DNA of 64,000 nucleotides from Cytophagales bacterium Alg240-R148 (GTDB lineage Bacteria; Bacteroidota; Bacteroidia; Cytophagales; Cyclobacteriaceae), in the NCBI GenBank assembly GCA_900537185.1, contig LS999828.1:374706-438705 (forward strand). Reading direction: 5' to 3'. Below, in pieces: positions 52,009-61,707 of this stretch (positions are counted from its first letter, which is position 1; each line of letters starts with the position of its first letter). The notes below the pieces were generated by a model. It saw only the letters and a program-made list of their open reading frames with translations. It had not been told where the DNA came from and did no database searches. Both the position numbers and the translations under genes were made by a program.

Positions 52009-52253
52009 TGGTTAAGGAGCTTTTCTAGCTCCTTTTGCATTTTATTCCATTTGACTTTACCGTATTGGCTGTTTCCTAACAATACGACCGGAGCATCATC
52101 ACAAAAATCTTGGCAGTCCGTTTTTACCAAGGTGCACTTATTTTTGAATGCCTTATTGGTTTCCTTCAAAATTAATTTAGCTTCTTTCTTTTTACAGCTT
52201 TTCCCCATACAAACGCTTACAACCACGCTGCCCTTTTCATTCAACTGCTTCAT
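52005..52253 (-). CDS. Thioredoxin-like [2Fe-2S] ferredoxin
   Basis: The 82-residue protein has the cluster pattern of small thioredoxin-fold ferredoxins: VCMGKSC (Cys15, Cys20) and DCQDFC (Cys47, Cys51), with DDAPVVLLGNSQYGKV afterwards as in NuoE-like domains. It probably carries electrons or regulates iron use in the cytoplasm. The gene is 12 bases downstream of the DUF819 gene, so probably co-transcribed with it. Its electron partner is unknown. Confidence 0.85.
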   Translation of the reverse strand: MKQLNEKGSVVVSVCMGKSCKKKEAKLILKETNKAFKNKCTLVKTDCQDFCDDAPVVLLGNSQYGKVKWNKMQKELEKLLNH

Positions 52254-52265
52254 ACCATTTTATTT

Positions 52266-53549
52266 CTAAGGTGCTACAAACTTCATTAAAAAACCACAAA
52301 TCATGGCACCATACGTACCAAGCGCATAACCCAAAACTGCCAACAATACACCCACTGGTGCCAAAGCGGGGTTAAACGCAGCTGCAATTACTGGTGCACT
52401 GGCTGCTCCTCCTATATTGGCTTTGCTACCAACTGCTAAGAAAAAGAAGGGCGCTCTAATAATTAACCCAACTACAAACAATAAGGTCACATGGAACAAC
52501 ATCCACAAACCTCCAACCATAAACAGCCACCCATTGTCAAATATCGCTCGGATGTCCATTTTCATGCCTATGGTAGCAACCAAAATATAGATAAATACAG
52601 TCCCTATCTTGGATGCCCCTGCACCTTCGTAATTTTTAGCTTTGGTAAAAGAAAGCCCCACCCCTATGGTAGTCGATACCACAACTAGCCAAAAGAACTC
52701 TGAACCCAAACTAAAGTTTTCATGTAAAAAGAGAAAGTTTTCCTTTATGTATGGCCCTATAATACCAGCCAAAAAATGCCCAATGGCAGTGGCGCCAAAA
52801 ACTATTCCCAAAATGACCATAATATCGGTAGTAGAGGGGTTTCTAGCAATGCTTAAGCTAAAAGACTCCATCTTATTTTTCAATGTTTCAATGGAGGAGT
52901 TGTCTGCCTTAAAAAATTTATCAATGGCATGGTACCGTCCTACTCCTAACAACAAAAAGAACATCCAAACTTCGGCTACCAACACATCAATAGTTACAAA
53001 TACACCATAAAGATTGTTAGCTGCCTCCACTTCCAGCTTGCTCATTTCTGGATTGATCATAAAGGCTTCAAACATGGAAGCCTGGTTCGCTCCTCCACCG
53101 ATCCAACTTCCCGCCACGGTGGTTAACCCTCTCCATACTTCTCCACTTACAACTTCTGGATTAAAATAAGACATAATTATAATGGCAATAGGTCCACCAA
53201 AAACTACACCAACAGTTGCGGTAAAGAACATAATTAATGCTTTAGGGCCCAATTTCATTATTTCATTTAAGTCTATGCTTAGGGTCAGGAGTACCAAACT
53301 TGCGGGCAACAAATAACGAGAGGCCACAAAGTACAACTTTGATTCTTCTCCATTCACCAATCCAAAAGTATTGAGCAACGATGGCAAAAAATAACAAAGC
53401 AAAAGCATGGGCACATACTTATAAAACTTTTGAAAAAATGGTGATTTGCTATTAGAGGTGTAAAAAATAATGGCCAATAGACCAATAAGAATACCAAAAA
53501 TTACAGCATCATTTTCGATTAGTGCCTTATGGGCAATAGCTTCTTTCAT
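52266..53549 (-). CDS. DUF819-family membrane protein
   Basis: The 427-residue protein has about 11–12 membrane segments with DUF819 (YjcL-like) lines such as VPMLLLCYFLPSLLNTFGLV, SRYLLPASLVLLTLSIDL, GSWIGGGANQASMFEAF and GSKANIGGAASAPVIAAAF. It is probably a carrier; the substrate is unknown. The two repeats of small-residue-rich helices suggest an internal duplication as in many secondary transporters. Confidence 0.85.
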   Translation of the reverse strand: MKEAIAHKALIENDAVIFGILIGLLAIIFYTSNSKSPFFQKFYKYVPMLLLCYFLPSLLNTFGLVNGEESKLYFVASRYLLPASLVLLTLSIDLNEIMKLGPKALIMFFTATVGVVFGGPIAIIIMSYFNPEVVSGEVWRGLTTVAGSWIGGGANQASMFEAFMINPEMSKLEVEAANNLYGVFVTIDVLVAEVWMFFLLLGVGRYHAIDKFFKADNSSIETLKNKMESFSLSIARNPSTTDIMVILGIVFGATAIGHFLAGIIGPYIKENFLFLHENFSLGSEFFWLVVVSTTIGVGLSFTKAKNYEGAGASKIGTVFIYILVATIGMKMDIRAIFDNGWLFMVGGLWMLFHVTLLFVVGLIIRAPFFFLAVGSKANIGGAASAPVIAAAFNPALAPVGVLLAVLGYALGTYGAMICGFLMKFVAP

Positions 53550-53613
53550 AGGTTATGGTTTACTTCTCAAAACTATACTATTTTTTAGTATTTCTTAAAA
53601 ATTGAGCAATAAC

Positions 53614-54270
53614 TTATAAAAAAACGTTTTTATACGGTAACAATAATTGTCTTAATTCTCCGAGCATCATGGCTGTAGCGCCCCAAACTACCTCATTTTC
53701 AATGTCAAAATGTGGCGCTTGTAATTTAAAACCACGAACATCCAACTCCACAGCATCTATTGGCCCTTCTATGATTGCCCTTACAGGAACTTCGATTACC
53801 CGATCCACCTCAATGGCATCCGGAACAAAACGCATCGGATGTTCAGAAAATGCCAAAACTGGTGATACAAGAAAATTACTAACATCAATAAATAAATCCG
53901 TAATCCTTCCCAGAATCTCTATATGGTGCGTGGGCACTCCTATTTCTTCATTGGTTTCTCTAACTGCGGTGTGCACAATATCCGAGTCGGATAATTCGTG
54001 TTTGCCACCAGGAAAACTTACTTGCCCACTGTGTGCGCCATCGTATTCTGGTCTTTTAATGAGGGGGAAATAAATCTCTCCCTCTTTTTCATAAAAAAGA
54101 ATCATTACGCCACTTTTTTTGGCGCCATCCAAGTTGCTTTCCTCAAAGCGCTTCATGGACTTCTTTTTTACTCCCACGGGGTAAGGCATCAACATTTGCT
54201 GCGCCGAATTGCCAGGTAATGGCAAATCAAGCAACTCTTTGATCAAAGACGTAAACGCGGTTAAACTCAT
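53614..54270 (-). CDS. Nudix hydrolase, CoA pyrophosphatase-like
   Basis: The 218-residue protein carries a Nudix box (GGKHELSDSDIVHTAVRETN followed by EEIG, about residues 88–112) and the CoA-type context HSGQVSFPGGK upstream. Relatives cleave CoA or other nucleoside diphosphate derivatives; specificity is inferred. It follows the TPR lipoprotein gene by one base, so the two are co-transcribed. Confidence 0.85.
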   Translation of the reverse strand: MSLTAFTSLIKELLDLPLPGNSAQQMLMPYPVGVKKKSMKRFEESNLDGAKKSGVMILFYEKEGEIYFPLIKRPEYDGAHSGQVSFPGGKHELSDSDIVHTAVRETNEEIGVPTHHIEILGRITDLFIDVSNFLVSPVLAFSEHPMRFVPDAIEVDRVIEVPVRAIIEGPIDAVELDVRGFKLQAPHFDIENEVVWGATAMMLGELRQLLLPYKNVFL

Positions 54271-54271
54271 A

Positions 54272-55288
54272 TTACAGACACCCCTCTAACAAAGCCGGAG
54301 GGTAAATAGTTTTATCAGCCGATTTATTTACATAATCACATGCTTGGGTGGGATGATCCAAATAAAAATGCACCATTGCCAACCAATAATATAATTTTGG
54401 AAGACCCGCCCCCATAGATTCTGCCTGGTTAAGCATTTCTAAGGCCTGTGGGTAGGCTCCAGTTTTCAAATAGTAATTACCCTTGTAAGCATAGACCCAA
54501 GAATTCTCTGGTGCCTCAATTAAACTTTTGTTGATCCATGTCAAACCCTCATCCAATTGCCCCATTTCCAGCATAACCAACCCTTTGTTATTGGAAAATA
54601 ATGCGTTGTTTGGCTCCAACTGCAGTGCCACATCTATCAGTACCAAAGCAGCATCCAAATTGCCCTTTTCAATATAGGCCAGAGCCTTTCCATTTAACAC
54701 CTTAGAATAATGTGCTCCGGAATCCACTTGGTCGAACATTTCAATTGCCAAATCAAATTCAGAATTTAGAAACATCAGATTTGCTTTGTTGATCATAACA
54801 TCGGTGGACACACCAGGAATTGAATCAAACTTAGCATCGATTTGATTGCATAGCTGTAAGGCCTCATCGTATAAGTGCATTTTGGACAGCACTACAAGTT
54901 TATCAAAATATACATCCATGGAGTCTGGATTGTTTTCAATTAAAGTAGATGCTATTGCTTTTGCCGCTTCCAATTCATTCAGTTGCACTTTTAGATTTAA
55001 TTTATTTACCAGCCCATTGTAAAAATCCGGAACACAGGTCAATGCCCGGTCCAACAATACGGCGGCTTCTTCAAAGTTTTTTTCTTCCACAGCTACCAAA
55101 CCCAAATTACATAGTGCATCTACAAAACAGCTGTCTTCACTGATGGCCCACTCGTAGTTTTTTCGAGCTTTCTTCAGGTCATTTTTCGCTAAAAATTCAT
55201 TCCCATTTTTAAGCAAAACGTATTTTTCATTGGCGTTTTCACAGGAGATAAAAAATAAAAGAACAACAAAAACAAGGTACTTTTCCAT
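54272..55288 (-). CDS. TPR-repeat lipoprotein
   Basis: The 338-residue protein has a lipoprotein signal (VVLLFFISC, lipidated Cys16) and about eight tetratricopeptide repeats, for example ARKNYEWAISEDSCFVDALC, AAVLLDRALTCVPDFYNGLV, ALVLIDVALQLEPNNALFSN and ALEMLNQAESMGAGLPKLYY. TPR arrays bind proteins, so it is likely a periplasmic scaffold attached to a membrane. Partners unknown. Confidence 0.85.
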   Translation of the reverse strand: MEKYLVFVVLLFFISCENANEKYVLLKNGNEFLAKNDLKKARKNYEWAISEDSCFVDALCNLGLVAVEEKNFEEAAVLLDRALTCVPDFYNGLVNKLNLKVQLNELEAAKAIASTLIENNPDSMDVYFDKLVVLSKMHLYDEALQLCNQIDAKFDSIPGVSTDVMINKANLMFLNSEFDLAIEMFDQVDSGAHYSKVLNGKALAYIEKGNLDAALVLIDVALQLEPNNALFSNNKGLVMLEMGQLDEGLTWINKSLIEAPENSWVYAYKGNYYLKTGAYPQALEMLNQAESMGAGLPKLYYWLAMVHFYLDHPTQACDYVNKSADKTIYPPALLEGCL

Positions 55289-55385
55289 ATAGAAAGGGAT
55301 AATTAATTATTATTACAAAAATTGCATTTTACATGGCATAATCAAATTTCAAATCTATTAAATTTGAAAATTAAATAAAGAGCAT

Positions 55386-56048
55386 TTGTTACTGAATAAA
55401 GAAGATACGTACAAGCACAGGGGCATGCGCAAAGCGCTTGTAAACCTATTAAAAGGCAAGGGCATCCAATCCGAGTTAGTCTTGGATGCCGTCAATCGTG
55501 TGCCTAGGCACTTCTTTTTTGAGTCCGCTTTTATTGAGCATGCCTACCAAGACAAGGCCTTTCCAATAGGACAAGGACAAACCATTTCACAACCATATAC
55601 CGTTGCATTCCAATCAGAAAAACTAGATATCCAAAAAGGCATGAAAGTGCTTGAAATAGGAACAGGATCGGGTTACCAAGCTTGTGTTCTACTTGAAATG
55701 GGAGTGGATTTGTATACCATTGAGTACAACGAGGTTTTATACAAAAGAACAAAAAAAGTTCTACCAAAAATGGGTTACAAAGCCCATTTCTTCCACGGAG
55801 ATGGGTCAAAAGGGCTTGAAAAACATGCGCCATTTGACAGAATAATTGTAACTGCCGGAGCACCCTTGGTTCCAATTAGCCTAGTGAAGCAACTTAGTAT
55901 CCATGGCAAACTAATTATACCGGTTGGCAACAAAGACAAACAGAAAATGTTGCGCATCACTAAAAAAGATGAGAAAAAATTAACAAGAGAAGAATTTGAT
56001 TATTTTGCTTTCGTACCTTTATTGGGAACTGAAGGTTGGAACAAATAA
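55386..56048 (+). CDS. pcm: Protein-L-isoaspartate O-methyltransferase
   Basis: The 220-residue enzyme uses a TTG start at 55386: the conserved N-terminal EDTYKHRGMRKALVNLLKGK begins before the first ATG (55425), and an in-frame stop at 55365 leaves only TTG or CTG. Motifs include RVPRHFF, YQDKAFPIGQGQTISQPY, MKVLEIGTGSGYQACVLLEM and IIVTAGAPLVP. It methylates damaged isoaspartyl residues to start their repair. The thioesterase gene follows after 7 bases. Confidence 0.9.
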   Translation: MLLNKEDTYKHRGMRKALVNLLKGKGIQSELVLDAVNRVPRHFFFESAFIEHAYQDKAFPIGQGQTISQPYTVAFQSEKLDIQKGMKVLEIGTGSGYQACVLLEMGVDLYTIEYNEVLYKRTKKVLPKMGYKAHFFHGDGSKGLEKHAPFDRIIVTAGAPLVPISLVKQLSIHGKLIIPVGNKDKQKMLRITKKDEKKLTREEFDYFAFVPLLGTEGWNK

Positions 56049-56055
56049 AAACAAC

Positions 56056-56586
56056 ATGAGTAAAAAAATTAAAACACCTAAGGATTCTGAAGTCACCATG
56101 ACTGAATTGGTACTTCCAAACGACACCAACACGCTCAACAACTTAATGGGTGGTAAATTAATGCATTGGATGGACATTGTGGCTGCTATCGCAGCGCAAA
56201 AACACTCTAACAGAATTGTAGTAACCGCTTCAGTTGACAATGTGTCATTCGGAAAATCTATAGCTTTAGGCAATGTTGTTTCACTACATGCCAAAATTAC
56301 CCGTGCCTTTAACTCTTCCATGGAAGTCTTTATTAAGGTGGAGGCAGAGGACATTCCTTCCGAACAAAAATTTATCAGCAACACAGCGTATTTTACATTT
56401 GTAGCCGTTGACCAAACCGGCCGACCAATTGATGTTCCGGCATTAAAACCAGAAAGTAGTGATGAAAAAGAACAATATGAGGGTGCCTTAAGAAGGCGTC
56501 AATTAAGACTTGTGCTTGCTAAAAGGATGAAACCAGATGATGCGACAGAGTTAAAATCTATATTCAATATTGAAAAAAATGGATAA
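56056..56586 (+). CDS. Hotdog-fold acyl-CoA thioesterase
   Basis: The frame opens inside pcm, but MSKKIKTPKDSEVTMTELVL at 56056 is the natural start. The 176-residue protein has the YciA/BFIT-like hotdog: LVLPNDTNTLNNLMGGKLMH, WMDIVAAIAAQKHSNRIVVT and YFTFVAVDQTGRP. It hydrolyses acyl-CoA to free acid and CoA; chain preference unknown. Its end overlaps the next gene by 8 bases. Confidence 0.88.
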   Translation: MSKKIKTPKDSEVTMTELVLPNDTNTLNNLMGGKLMHWMDIVAAIAAQKHSNRIVVTASVDNVSFGKSIALGNVVSLHAKITRAFNSSMEVFIKVEAEDIPSEQKFISNTAYFTFVAVDQTGRPIDVPALKPESSDEKEQYEGALRRRQLRLVLAKRMKPDDATELKSIFNIEKNG

Positions 56587-57148
56587 CAAAGATTTTTTAA
56601 CACAGTTCTTTTCTGACGACATTTATATATCCAAAGAATCCTTGGAAGAGCCTCTTATTGAATCCTCTCCCAAAGAGGAGGGCACACCACCAGGCAAGGA
56701 AGTGGTGTCCAACAAGGAGGAAGTAGAACATATACAAACACCAAGTGCCTTTACTAGCAGCAACCTGCCGTCTATTGGCAAAGAAGGGGCAGCAATTGGC
56801 ATCTTTGTTAGCGATCCAAACCACGATGTTATCAGTGATCCAAATAAAACATTTTTATATAAAATTTTCCAGGCAGTTCAATTGAACCCCGAGGACATCC
56901 GGATTTGCAACGATCACAAAGCACAGGGCATAGATGCGACCGAATTACTGAACAGCATTGATTCTGATATTATATTCTCTTTTAACGCTACTTTGTCTGA
57001 AATTGCACCCAACGAAACAAGATACAACCTGTTAAAGTTAAATGGTAAAAAGGTAATTCTTGCCGATGCTTTAGAAGATATTTCGTCGGATGTGGTAAAG
57101 AAAAAAGCATTATGGTCTTTATTACAATCCGTTTTCTTAAAAAATTGA
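56579..57148 (+). CDS. Protein of unknown function, third gene of the pcm operon
   Basis: The ATG at 56579 (MDNKDFLTQFFSDDIYIS) is chosen over an upstream TTG. The 189-residue product has an acidic, Pro/Ser-rich N-terminal third (about 20–70) and a compact C-terminal domain (AAIGIFVSDPNHDVISDPNK, FLYKIFQAVQLNPEDIRICN, IIFSFNATLSEI, KKVILADALEDISSDVVKKK). The arrangement is somewhat reminiscent of polymerase III psi-like or uracil-glycosylase-fold proteins, but I cannot assign it. Confidence 0.65.
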   Translation: MDNKDFLTQFFSDDIYISKESLEEPLIESSPKEEGTPPGKEVVSNKEEVEHIQTPSAFTSSNLPSIGKEGAAIGIFVSDPNHDVISDPNKTFLYKIFQAVQLNPEDIRICNDHKAQGIDATELLNSIDSDIIFSFNATLSEIAPNETRYNLLKLNGKKVILADALEDISSDVVKKKALWSLLQSVFLKN

Positions 57149-57209
57149 TCATTTATAGCGAAAAACGCATCCTTTTTATAAAAAAATTTTTAAAAGACCC
57201 GTGTTCTTC

Positions 57210-57217
57210 TATATTTG
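57210..57217 (+). promoter_or_regulatory. -7 box (TATATTTG) upstream of hppA
   Basis: An exact TAnnTTTG match 77 bases before the start, implying a leader of about 70 bases. No clear -33 element. Confidence 0.4.
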
Positions 57218-57294
57218 CGCAGGTTTTTTTTATTACGGAAGAACCGCAACGATACGAATACAAAAAATATTGAATTGAAATATTAATTACAATT

Positions 57295-59526
57295 ATGGAG
57301 AATTTGGTTTATATGATCCCTGCTCTGGGGATTTTAGGTCTTGTTGTCATGCTCATAAAATACAAGTGGGTGAACAAACAGGATACTGGAAATGAAAAAA
57401 TGAATGGAATTGCAACGCATATCAGAGAAGGCGCCTTGGCATTTTTAAATGCCGAATACAGAGTCTTGGCTATTTTCGTTGTTATAGCAGGCGTATTATT
57501 AGGGGTAATTTCAACTCTAGTTGAATCCACCCATTGGTTTATAGTAGTAGCATTCGTTCTGGGTGCTGTTTTTTCTGCTGTCGCAGGAAATATTGGAATG
57601 AGAGTGGCAACAGCAGCCAATGTAAGAACAACAGAAGCCGCAAAAACTTCCCTTCCATTGGCCTTAAAAGTTTCTTTTACAGGAGGAACTGTTATGGGAC
57701 TTGGTGTTGCTGGATTAGCAGTTTTTGGTCTTTCTACCTTGTTCGCTTTGCTATTTGTTTGGTTTATGGGTGGAAATTGGACCAACAATGCCGACATGAC
57801 CATGTTGCTAGAAACTTTAGCTGGGTTCTCTTTAGGAGCAGAGTCCATTGCTCTTTTTGCAAGAGTAGGTGGCGGAATTTATACCAAAGCAGCCGATGTT
57901 GGCGCTGATTTAGTTGGGAAAGTTGAAGCAGGAATTCCGGAAGATGACCCTAGAAACCCTGCTACTATCGCGGATAATGTTGGGGACAACGTTGGGGATG
58001 TAGCTGGAATGGGAGCAGATTTATTTGGTTCTTATGTAGCCACTGTATTAGCATCCATGGTATTAGGGAATTATATCATAAAAGACATGGGTGGCTCTAT
58101 TCAGGACGAATTTGGAGGAATGGGCCCTATCGTTTTGCCTTTATTAATTGCCGGTTTGGGCATTATCTTTTCAATTATTGGAGCAGCATTTATTAAAATC
58201 ACATCCAATGATGCCAAAGAATCACAGGTACAAGCTGCTTTAAACAAAGGCAATTGGATTTCTATCGCCCTTACCGCTATAGCCTGTTGGTTCATCATCA
58301 AATGGATGTTACCAGCTGAAATTACAATGAGTATTTTCGAAAACGGAGAATTTTCAACGGTTGTGACTTCTTCTAGACACGTATTTTATGCCGTATTAGT
58401 AGGGCTAGCTGTTGGAGGATTAATTTCTTACTTCACAGAAATATATACAGGAATGGGTAAAAAGCCTGTAATGGGCATTATTCAAAAATCTTCTACTGGA
58501 GCTGCAACCAATATTATTGCTGGCCTCGCTTCGGGTATGGAATCGACGTTTGCCCCAATCCTTTTATTTGCAGGTGCTATTTGGGGTACTTATGAGTTGG
58601 CTGGTTTTTATGGTGTCGCTATTGCAGCTTCAGCCATGATGGCTACAACAGCCATGCAGTTGGCAATTGATGCCTTCGGACCTATAGCGGATAACGCAGG
58701 TGGTATTGCTGAAATGAGTGAACTTCCAAAAGAAGTAAGAACCAGAACGGATATTTTGGATTCAGTTGGTAATACAACTGCTGCCATTGGTAAAGGTTTT
58801 GCTATTGCCTCTGCTGCACTTACAGCACTGGCTTTGTTCGCAGCATATGTCACCTTTACTGGAATTAAAGGAATTAATATTTTTGAGGCCAAAGTACTGG
58901 CTGCCTTATTTGTAGGCGGTATGATTCCGGTAATATTTTCTGCGCTGGCCATGAGGTCGGTAGGAAAAGCCGCTATGGAAATGGTGAAAGAAGTTAGAAG
59001 ACAGTTCAAAGAGATACCAGGCATCATGGAATACAAAGCCACACCAGAATACGGTAAGTGTGTGGATATTTCTACCAAGGCTGCTTTGCGGGAAATGATG
59101 TTGCCAGGGGCCATTACCATTGTTACCCCTATTATTGTAGGCTTTAGTATGGGACCAGAAGCTTTGGGGGCCTACATGGCAGGTGTAGCGGTTTCAGGTG
59201 TTGTATGGGCAATTTTCCAAAACAATGCCGGTGGTGCTTGGGACAACGCTAAAAAATCTTTTGAAGCAGGTGTTGAAATAGATGGTGAAATGACGTATAA
59301 AGGTTCGGAAGCGCATAAAGCAGCGGTAACTGGTGACACAGTTGGTGACCCTTTTAAAGACACATCAGGGCCTTCTATGAATATTTTAATTAAGTTAACT
59401 TGTTTGGTAGGACTAGTGATTGCTCCTATTTTAGGGCAAGTATTTGGTGGCGGACACCATGCTGAAAACGATGAACAAGAAATCAAGAAAGCAGAAAAGA
59501 ACAAAAAAGAAATTGTTCTGAAATAG
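57295..59526 (+). CDS. hppA: K+-dependent membrane-bound pyrophosphatase (ion pump)
   Basis: The 743-residue protein has 15–16 membrane segments and the pyrophosphate-binding loop [20 protein letters not shown] followed by [20 protein letters not shown] (about 200–240). The diagnostic position reads [11 protein letters not shown] (about residue 491), with Ala where K+-independent enzymes have Lys, so it should be K+-dependent. It couples pyrophosphate hydrolysis to pumping of Na+, H+ or both across the inner membrane; which ion needs comparison of the gate glutamate. The C-terminus is charged. Monocistronic with a strong terminator. Confidence 0.92.
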   Translation: MENLVYMIPALGILGLVVMLIKYKWVNKQDTGNEKMNGIATHIREGALAFLNAEYRVLAIFVVIAGVLLGVISTLVESTHWFIVVAFVLGAVFSAVAGNIGMRVATAANVRTTEAAKTSLPLALKVSFTGGTVMGLGVAGLAVFGLSTLFALLFVWFMGGNWTNNADMTMLLETLAGFSLGAESIALFARVGGGIYTKAADVGADLVGKVEAGIPEDDPRNPATIADNVGDNVGDVAGMGADLFGSYVATVLASMVLGNYIIKDMGGSIQDEFGGMGPIVLPLLIAGLGIIFSIIGAAFIKITSNDAKESQVQAALNKGNWISIALTAIACWFIIKWMLPAEITMSIFENGEFSTVVTSSRHVFYAVLVGLAVGGLISYFTEIYTGMGKKPVMGIIQKSSTGAATNIIAGLASGMESTFAPILLFAGAIWGTYELAGFYGVAIAASAMMATTAMQLAIDAFGPIADNAGGIAEMSELPKEVRTRTDILDSVGNTTAAIGKGFAIASAALTALALFAAYVTFTGIKGINIFEAKVLAALFVGGMIPVIFSALAMRSVGKAAMEMVKEVRRQFKEIPGIMEYKATPEYGKCVDISTKAALREMMLPGAITIVTPIIVGFSMGPEALGAYMAGVAVSGVVWAIFQNNAGGAWDNAKKSFEAGVEIDGEMTYKGSEAHKAAVTGDTVGDPFKDTSGPSMNILIKLTCLVGLVIAPILGQVFGGGHHAENDEQEIKKAEKNKKEIVLK

Positions 59527-59547
59527 ATAAAAATTAGATTTTTTTAA

Positions 59548-59576
59548 AAAAAAGCCTCGTTTTACGGGGCTTTTTT
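59548..59576 (+). terminator. Intrinsic terminator of hppA
   Basis: AAAAAAGCCTCG (59548–59559) pairs with CGGGGCTTTTTT (59565–59576), including one G·U pair, closing a five-base loop. Confidence 0.85.
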
Positions 59577-59594
59577 ATTTTATATGGATATTTT

Positions 59595-59602
59595 TAACTT
59601 TG
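59595..59602 (+). promoter_or_regulatory. -7 box (TAACTTTG) upstream of the DUF2147 gene
   Basis: An exact TAnnTTTG match ending 19 bases before the chosen ATG at 59622, just after the hppA terminator. No -33 TTG at standard spacing. Confidence 0.4.
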
Positions 59603-59621
59603 GCCTAAATAAAATGTGTTT

Positions 59622-60065
59622 ATGAAAATCCTTTTTACTGTTTGCATTACTGTATTTTTATTCTCTAGTTCTAGGGCTCAAGCCCAAGACAGCGTTGTTG
59701 GCTATTGGAAAACCATAGACGATGAAACCAACGAAGCAAAATCCATAGTTCAGATATACAAAAAAGATGGGGAAATTTTCGGGAAAATTGTAAAGCTTTT
59801 TAGAGAACCCAACGAAGACCAAGACCCTATTTGCACCAAATGCCCATCCGATGATGCCCGATATAAGAAAAAGGTAATTGGAATGGAAATCATTAAAGGG
59901 CTCAAAAAAAAGGGCAGTGCTTACGAAGGGGGAACAGTATTGAAGCCGGACGAAGGAAAAATCTACAAGTGTAAGATTTGGAAAGAAGGAAACAAGCTTA
60001 TGGTAAGAGGTTATTGGGGGTTTTTCTATCGAACACAAGAATGGCTGCAAGCTACAAAGCCGTAA
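59622..60065 (+). CDS. DUF2147-family secreted protein
   Basis: The ATG at 59622 (MKILFTVCITVFLFSSSRAQ) gives a normal signal peptide (about 1–21); an upstream GTG is unlikely. The 147-residue product fits DUF2147: DSVVGYWKTIDDETNEAKSI, IFGKIVKLFRE, DPICTKCPSDDARYKKKVIG with a CTKC pair, and VRGYWGFFYRTQEWLQ. It is periplasmic or secreted, function unknown. It is single and precedes an ECF sigma factor gene by 95 bases. Confidence 0.85.
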   Translation: MKILFTVCITVFLFSSSRAQAQDSVVGYWKTIDDETNEAKSIVQIYKKDGEIFGKIVKLFREPNEDQDPICTKCPSDDARYKKKVIGMEIIKGLKKKGSAYEGGTVLKPDEGKIYKCKIWKEGNKLMVRGYWGFFYRTQEWLQATKP

Positions 60066-60160
60066 CTACTTAATATATAAACACATACACTGTCTTTGAT
60101 AAATTTTGGCAAACACTTGGTTACAATGTATAGTTTTAACGTATAAAGAAACGTACCCGA

Positions 60161-60700
60161 ATGAAAGAAGCGGAACTATTTGAAAGAATAAAAAAGGGTG
60201 ATGAAGATGCTTTAGAAGTCATCTATAAAAAATATTATAGAATGATGACAAAGCTCGTTCTTTCTAATAACGGTACCGAAGAAGAGGCGAAAGACATTTA
60301 TCAAGAAGCACTTTTAGTTTTTTGGCAAAAATCTGTAAGCGGAAAACTCGTTCTTACCTCCAAAATAAGCACTTACATATACAGCATATGTTTGAACCTT
60401 TGGAGAAAAGAATTAGAAAGAAAGAAACGGCATTCTTATGAAGAAAAAGATGGCGTTCAGCATATGGATTTGGAGGCAAAAGAAAAAGCGCGGATTGTCT
60501 TAGGATGTATCGACCAACTTGGCGATACATGTAAAAAAGTGTTGATGTACTATTATTACGATGGCTTATCAATGCAGGACATTGCTGAAAAGTTGGGATT
60601 TGCAAACACAAATACGGCTAAGACAAAAAAATATAAATGTAAAAAGAAATTAGATGAAGTTGTCAAAACACAATATTCAAAAAGTGATTTTGTAGATTAA
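60161..60700 (+). CDS. ECF-family RNA polymerase sigma factor
   Basis: The 179-residue protein has sigma region 2 (LEVIYKKYYRMMTKLVLSNN, AKDIYQEALLVFWQKSV) and region 4 (IDQLGDTCKKVLMYYYYDGL, SMQDIAEKLGFANTNTAKTK). It directs RNA polymerase to a small set of promoters, often in response to envelope signals. The next gene, 6 bases away, is the likely anti-sigma partner. It is not of the FecI/SusC-linked kind by neighbourhood, since no TonB receptor lies nearby. Confidence 0.9.
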   Translation: MKEAELFERIKKGDEDALEVIYKKYYRMMTKLVLSNNGTEEEAKDIYQEALLVFWQKSVSGKLVLTSKISTYIYSICLNLWRKELERKKRHSYEEKDGVQHMDLEAKEKARIVLGCIDQLGDTCKKVLMYYYYDGLSMQDIAEKLGFANTNTAKTKKYKCKKKLDEVVKTQYSKSDFVD

Positions 60701-60706
60701 GTAGAT

Positions 60707-61609
60707 ATGGAATATCAAGAACTCATAGAAAAACACTTTGATGGAAATCTTTCCGAAGGCGAAGCTTCTTTGCTAGAGGATCTGATGCAATCCAATCCTG
60801 AAATCAAAAATGAATTTGATTTTCAACAGGATTTAATTGAAGGATTGAAGTCGAAGCGTAAATCTGAACTAAAAGCTAGGCTTAACACAGTGGAAATACC
60901 TGCAGTTCCTTTCTTTGGAACCATGACAGGTCAAATAACCATTGGAGCTTCTGCTGTTGGTGCAATTTTCCTATTTGGTTGGCTAATGATACAGTTTAGT
61001 CCAAACGAAGAATTGGAAGCTGTTTCAGAAACTTCTCCAGTAGTAGAGTCAGAAGCAATTGCTTCAAAAGAGAATGAAGAGGCAGGAGCAACAATCGAAG
61101 CGCCTGTAGTAACAATAGATACTTCGAAAGAAACTGGATCTTCTACAAAAAATGGTGTGAAACCGACTGTAAAAGAAACTGCAGACAACAAATCTAAAAA
61201 GGAATCAGAAAAAGTAGTTTCTGAACCAACGCCAATTAAACCCGTTCAACCAGCAATTGCTGATAGTTTTACGGATGAAAAGGTTAGAGTGAATGTTAAT
61301 GAAAACAACACACAAGAATTGTCTTCCTTAAACGACCTAAAAATCAACAACACACTTGACATCAACAACATTACCAATAAAAGAAAATTCCAATTTCATT
61401 ACCAGGTTAGAGACAACCAACTTTTCTTGTACGGCACCTTTGATAAAGGGGTTTATGAAATATACGAGGTGAATGCAAAAGAAAGCAAACGCGTGTTTTT
61501 ATATTACAACAAAGAGTATTATAGAATTTTGTTGAACCATAAAAAAGTGCTTCCTCTAGAGAAAATTGACCAAGATGAATTGAACGAAATTATAGAAGCA
61601 CTTAACTAA
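60707..61609 (+). CDS. Probable membrane anti-sigma-type protein
   Basis: The 300-residue protein has a cytoplasmic N-terminus (LIEKHFDGNLSEGEASLLED, LMQSNPEIKNEFDFQQDL) of the type seen in Bacteroidota anti-sigma factors, one membrane segment (about 76–98, ITIGASAVGAIFLFGWLMIQ), a long low-complexity periplasmic stretch (about 100–200) and a C-terminal domain (KFQFHYQVRDNQLFLYGTFD, YNKEYYRILLNHKKVLPL). The zinc-finger motif of ZAS anti-sigmas is absent. Pairing with the sigma gene 6 bases upstream supports the role. Confidence 0.7.
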   Translation: MEYQELIEKHFDGNLSEGEASLLEDLMQSNPEIKNEFDFQQDLIEGLKSKRKSELKARLNTVEIPAVPFFGTMTGQITIGASAVGAIFLFGWLMIQFSPNEELEAVSETSPVVESEAIASKENEEAGATIEAPVVTIDTSKETGSSTKNGVKPTVKETADNKSKKESEKVVSEPTPIKPVQPAIADSFTDEKVRVNVNENNTQELSSLNDLKINNTLDINNITNKRKFQFHYQVRDNQLFLYGTFDKGVYEIYEVNAKESKRVFLYYNKEYYRILLNHKKVLPLEKIDQDELNEIIEALN

Positions 61610-61633
61610 GTGCATAAAAAAAATAAATCTTGA

Positions 61634-61669
61634 GGCCACTATTTAGCAATAGTGGCCTTTTCTTTTTTA
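61634..61669 (+). terminator. Intrinsic terminator of the sigma/anti-sigma operon
   Basis: GGCCACTATT (61634–61643) pairs perfectly with AATAGTGGCC (61648–61657) around TAGC, followed by a T-rich run. Confidence 0.85.
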
Positions 61670-61707
61670 AAATTTACTATTTTTGAGTTGACCTTATTAA
61701 ATACATT